Source: Pseudomonadota bacterium | GTDB lineage: Bacteria > Pseudomonadota > Alphaproteobacteria > Rhizobiales > Xanthobacteraceae | Length of the DNA stretch: 64,000 nucleotides | Direction of reading: 5' to 3' | NCBI GenBank assembly: GCA_023422775.1 | Contig: JAFAGM010000084.1 | Location: forward strand, 62,001 to 126,000 | Shown here: positions 61,509-64,000 of the stretch, in pieces | How positions within the stretch are numbered: the first letter of the stretch is position 1 | Layout of the letters: each line of letters starts with the position of its first letter | Notes under the pieces: generated by a model | The model's input: the letters and a program-made list of their open reading frames with translations, nothing else | The model's database searches: none | Told to the model about the DNA's origin: nothing | Program-made: the position numbers and the translations under genes

Positions 61509-62221
61509 AGTCGATCTGCACGATGTGCGCGCGCGGCGGCTCAAAGGGCGTCGTCGGCAAGAATGCCCGTCAACTGCTGGGAAAGCCCCTGCTCGCCTGG
61601 AGCATCGAGCAGGCGAGGCAGACCGGGCTGTTCGAGGCGATCGCATTCAGCAGCGACTCCGATCTCCTGCTGGAAACGGCGCTAAAGGCGGGCGCTGACA
61701 TCGCCGTCAAACGCCCGGACGAGATGGCCACCGACACCGCCCCGAAAATTCCCGCGATACGCCATTGCCTCGAACAGGCAATCGCCCGCACCGGAATTAC
61801 GCCCGATGTATTCGTCGATCTCGACGTCACCTCGCCGCTGCGGCTTCCGTCCGATATCGCCGGCGCGGTGGAAATGCTGGAAACAACCGGTGCGCGCAGC
61901 GTCATCACCGGCGCGCCGGCGCGCCGGTCGCCCTATTTCAATCTGGTCGAAGAGCGCGCCGATGGCTCGATCGGCCTGTCGAAATCGGCAGATCCCCCGA
62001 TCGTCCGCCGCCAGGATGCGCCGCGCTGTTTCGACATGAACGCCTCGATCTATGTCTGGCGCGTCGCCCCGTTCCTCGAAAATCCGGCGGTGTTCTATCC
62101 GGACACGCAACTGTTCGAGATGCCGGAAGAGCGATCCGTCGACATTGATTCCGATCTCGATTTCACGCTGGTGGAACTGCTGCTTCGCAAACGGCTGGCG
62201 TCAACGGGGACCACACCATGA
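61505..62221 (+). CDS. legF: CMP-legionaminic acid synthetase (NeuA family)
   Basis: A 238-residue cytidylyltransferase from the ATG at 61505, which overlaps the previous stop by 4 nt. CARGGSKGVVGKNARQLLGKPLLAW is the CTP-binding start and DLDVTSPLRLPSDI lies near residue 105. VIRRQDAPRCFDMNASIYVWR-like IVRRQDAPRCFDMNASIYVW and SVDIDSDLDF close the site. It activates the LegI product with CTP. It is the second cytidylyltransferase of the window and clearly different from that at 46613. Confidence 0.88.
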   Translation: MKSICTMCARGGSKGVVGKNARQLLGKPLLAWSIEQARQTGLFEAIAFSSDSDLLLETALKAGADIAVKRPDEMATDTAPKIPAIRHCLEQAIARTGITPDVFVDLDVTSPLRLPSDIAGAVEMLETTGARSVITGAPARRSPYFNLVEERADGSIGLSKSADPPIVRRQDAPRCFDMNASIYVWRVAPFLENPAVFYPDTQLFEMPEERSVDIDSDLDFTLVELLLRKRLASTGTTP

Positions 62222-63036
62222 GCGCGTTCAAGGAGCTGTTCGACCTCAAGGGACGCACCGCCGTGGTGACGGGAGGATGCGGCATACTCGGACGCCGCTT
62301 CACCGCAGGTCTGGCCGAGTTCGGCGCCAACGTCGCCATCATCGATCTCGACCAGCAGGCGGTCGAGGCCGCGGCTTCCGAACTGTCGGCCCGCTACGCC
62401 ATCGATGCCAGGGGCTATGTCTGCGACATCACGCAACCGGAAATGATCCGCCAGGTGGCCAGCGCCATCGAAGCGGACCTCGGACCGGTTTCCATCCTGC
62501 TCAACAACGCCGCCAGCAAGACCCGCGATGCCAATGCGTTCTTTGCGCCGGTCGCCACATTCTCCGCGGAAACCTGGCGGGAGATCATGTCGGTCAACCT
62601 CGACGGCATGTTCAATGTCGCCCAGGTGTTCGGAACCCTGATGGCTGAACGCGGCTACGGCAGTATCGTTCAGACCGCGTCGATCTACGGCCTGATGGCG
62701 CCGGACCAGCGCATCTACGAGGGCTCCGAATATCTCGGTCGCGCCATCAACACGCCCGCGGTCTACACGGCCTCAAAGGCCGGTGTGATCGGGTTGACCA
62801 AGCACCTCGCCACCTATTGGGGCGCACAGGGCGTTCGCGTCAACACGCTGACCCCCGGCGGGGTCGAGAGCGGGCAGAACGATACGTTCAAGCAGCGCTA
62901 CGGTGCGCGCGTTCCGCTCGGCCGGATGGCGCGCGCGGACGAGATGGTCGGCGCCGTGCTGTTCCTCGTCTCCGATGCGGCATCCTATGTCACCGGTCAG
63001 AATATCGCGGTCGACGGCGGCCTGAGCGCGTGGTGA
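62218..63036 (+). CDS. ptmA: PtmA-like SDR family oxidoreductase
   Basis: A 272-residue SDR with TGGCGILGRRF as cofactor motif, QTASIYGLMAPDQRIY as Ser segment and YTASK as catalytic Tyr/Lys. It ends SYVTGQNIAVDGGLSAW and resembles the SDR at 49682. Campylobacter PtmA is an SDR in the same operon position, and its exact role is not fully settled to my knowledge. The ATG overlaps the legF stop by 4 nt. Confidence 0.82.
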   Translation: MSAFKELFDLKGRTAVVTGGCGILGRRFTAGLAEFGANVAIIDLDQQAVEAAASELSARYAIDARGYVCDITQPEMIRQVASAIEADLGPVSILLNNAASKTRDANAFFAPVATFSAETWREIMSVNLDGMFNVAQVFGTLMAERGYGSIVQTASIYGLMAPDQRIYEGSEYLGRAINTPAVYTASKAGVIGLTKHLATYWGAQGVRVNTLTPGGVESGQNDTFKQRYGARVPLGRMARADEMVGAVLFLVSDAASYVTGQNIAVDGGLSAW

Positions 63037-63046
63037 CGCGATCCCG

Positions 63047-64000
63047 ATGATCAAGCGCCTGATCCAGAACACGGTCATCTCGACTGTCGCGTTCGGCGCC
63101 GCCGCAATTCTCGGTCTGATCGTTATCCCGGTGATCATCCGCACCTGGGGCGTGACCGAGTTCGGCCTCATCGTCATCTCGCGGCTGCTGCTGCCCTCCG
63201 GCATGATGGCCGTCCTCGACTTCGGCCTGTCGGAGGTCGCGACCCAGGTCGTGGCCCGCGCCAGGGAACATCGCGACTGGGACCGGGTCGGCCGCCAGCT
63301 TTCGTTTCTGGCTGTCGTATCGATCCTGCTGGCGGTGACGTTGAGCGCCTCGATCTGGCTGGGGGCGCCCTTCATCAGCACTGTCATGAAGGTGGACGCC
63401 GCCCATGCCGACCGGTTCATCAGCATATTGCACTATACCGCGCTGGCGAATCTCGTACTCGTTCCGGCGCTGGTTTGGGAAGGGACGGTCAAGGGGTTCG
63501 AACGCTACAACCTGCTGCGCCTGTCGGAGTTCACGACGACGCTGGCCTACGTGGCGCTGACCGTGTGGGCTTCCACGGCTGCCGTCTCGTTCGAGATTGT
63601 CGCCTATATCTTTCTCGCTACCCTCGTGGCACGCGCGCTGGCGGTGCTGGTCGCCACCATCACCGCACTGACGAAGAAGCGCGCGATGCCTGGTGCCTGG
63701 ACCGCGCCAATTCGTCGCGAGCTGTCGCATCGCTGCCTGCTGCTGCTGCAGGGCAAGCTGATCGGCGGCGTCACCGGCCCCATTCAACCGTTCCTCGTCG
63801 GACTTCTGTTCGGGCCGACCGCCGTCGGCATCTACGATGCGCTGGTCCGCCTGTCGCGCGTATCCAAGGTCGTGGTCAGCCTCCTCACGTCGGCCCTGCT
63901 GCCGGTCGCGAGCCGGCTCGACGAGCGCGGCAGTTCGACGACATTCCAGCGCCTCGGAGAACTCGGCCTCGTCATGCTGCCGATGTTTACGTTGCCTCCG
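63047..64000 (+). CDS. Polysaccharide flippase, Wzx/MATE-like (cut by window edge)
   Basis: The first 318 residues of an inner-membrane flippase. About eight to nine hydrophobic segments are seen. FGAAAILGLIVIPVIIRTWGVTEFGLIVISRLLLPSG at residues ~16-50 is the usual Wzx N-terminus, and LIGGVTGPIQPFLVGLLFGPTAVGIYDALVRLSRV near 238 is the middle repeat. It flips undecaprenyl-linked glycan units to the periplasm. The start is 10 bp after the PtmA-like stop, so it belongs to the same transcript. The rest of the gene lies beyond 64000. Confidence 0.88.
   Translation, partial: MIKRLIQNTVISTVAFGAAAILGLIVIPVIIRTWGVTEFGLIVISRLLLPSGMMAVLDFGLSEVATQVVARAREHRDWDRVGRQLSFLAVVSILLAVTLSASIWLGAPFISTVMKVDAAHADRFISILHYTALANLVLVPALVWEGTVKGFERYNLLRLSEFTTTLAYVALTVWASTAAVSFEIVAYIFLATLVARALAVLVATITALTKKRAMPGAWTAPIRRELSHRCLLLLQGKLIGGVTGPIQPFLVGLLFGPTAVGIYDALVRLSRVSKVVVSLLTSALLPVASRLDERGSSTTFQRLGELGLVMLPMFTLPP

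Overview
The window is GC-rich chromosomal DNA from an alphaproteobacterium, most likely Bradyrhizobium or a close relative. This judgement rests on the LPS-core genes, the two Liv/HAAT transporter operons, the hydrolase-cyclase fusion, and the short palindromic repeats (cgtcattccggggc type and cgtcattgcgag type) that I remember as typical of that group. No rRNA, tRNA, CRISPR array, phage or insertion sequence was seen.

Layout. 1-3.7 kb holds LPS-core and sugar genes: hldD (cut by the window edge), waaF, an LpcC-like mannosyltransferase and galE. 3.8-16.8 kb is mixed housekeeping: an ABC exporter, FAH-family and serine hydrolases, a transglutaminase, an SLC13 permease, a hydrolase-cyclase fusion, an EthD protein, a flavin monooxygenase and a GT87-like membrane protein. 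A 0.77 kb stretch of non-coding repeats lies at 12.9-13.7 kb. 17-22.5 kb is an S-adenosylmethionine block on the minus strand: a HTH-methyltransferase, metK and ahcY, next to a MetE-like protein that ends a livKHMGF operon (22.6-27.2 kb). 27.5-31.5 kb holds a small lipoprotein, purU, a HemD-like protein, a Bug-type binding protein and a Crp/Fnr regulator. 31.8-41.4 kb is a second Liv-type operon with an acyl-CoA ligase inside it and a PaaK-like protein at the end. An AGE-family epimerase is inserted on the other strand.

From 41.5 kb to the end is a surface-polysaccharide region. It starts with a collagen-like lipoprotein and a nucleotide-sugar epimerase. A tight operon at 43.2-50.5 kb then encodes a CBS-GHMP sugar kinase, a NeuB-type synthase fused to a TIM-barrel isomerase, a CMP-sugar synthetase, three SDRs and a second TIM-barrel isomerase. 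A methyltransferase, a PhyH-like oxygenase and a HddC-GmhB fusion follow. From 54.0 to 63.0 kb lies a legionaminic-acid-type operon: legB, legC, legG, legI, a formyltransferase, ptmE, a Gfo/Idh oxidoreductase, legF and a PtmA-like SDR. A Wzx flippase starts at 63.0 kb and runs off the window.

The main point of interest is that two separate PEP-condensing and CMP-activating sugar acid pathways sit side by side. The legionaminic set has every core step but shows an N-formyltransferase where an N-acetyltransferase is expected. The other set has no dehydratase, aminotransferase or hydrolysing 2-epimerase. It is therefore predicted to make an ulosonic acid without amino groups that I cannot match to a described pathway. 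The Wzx gene suggests that the products enter an exported glycan such as O-antigen or capsule; the glycosyltransferases would lie beyond the right edge.
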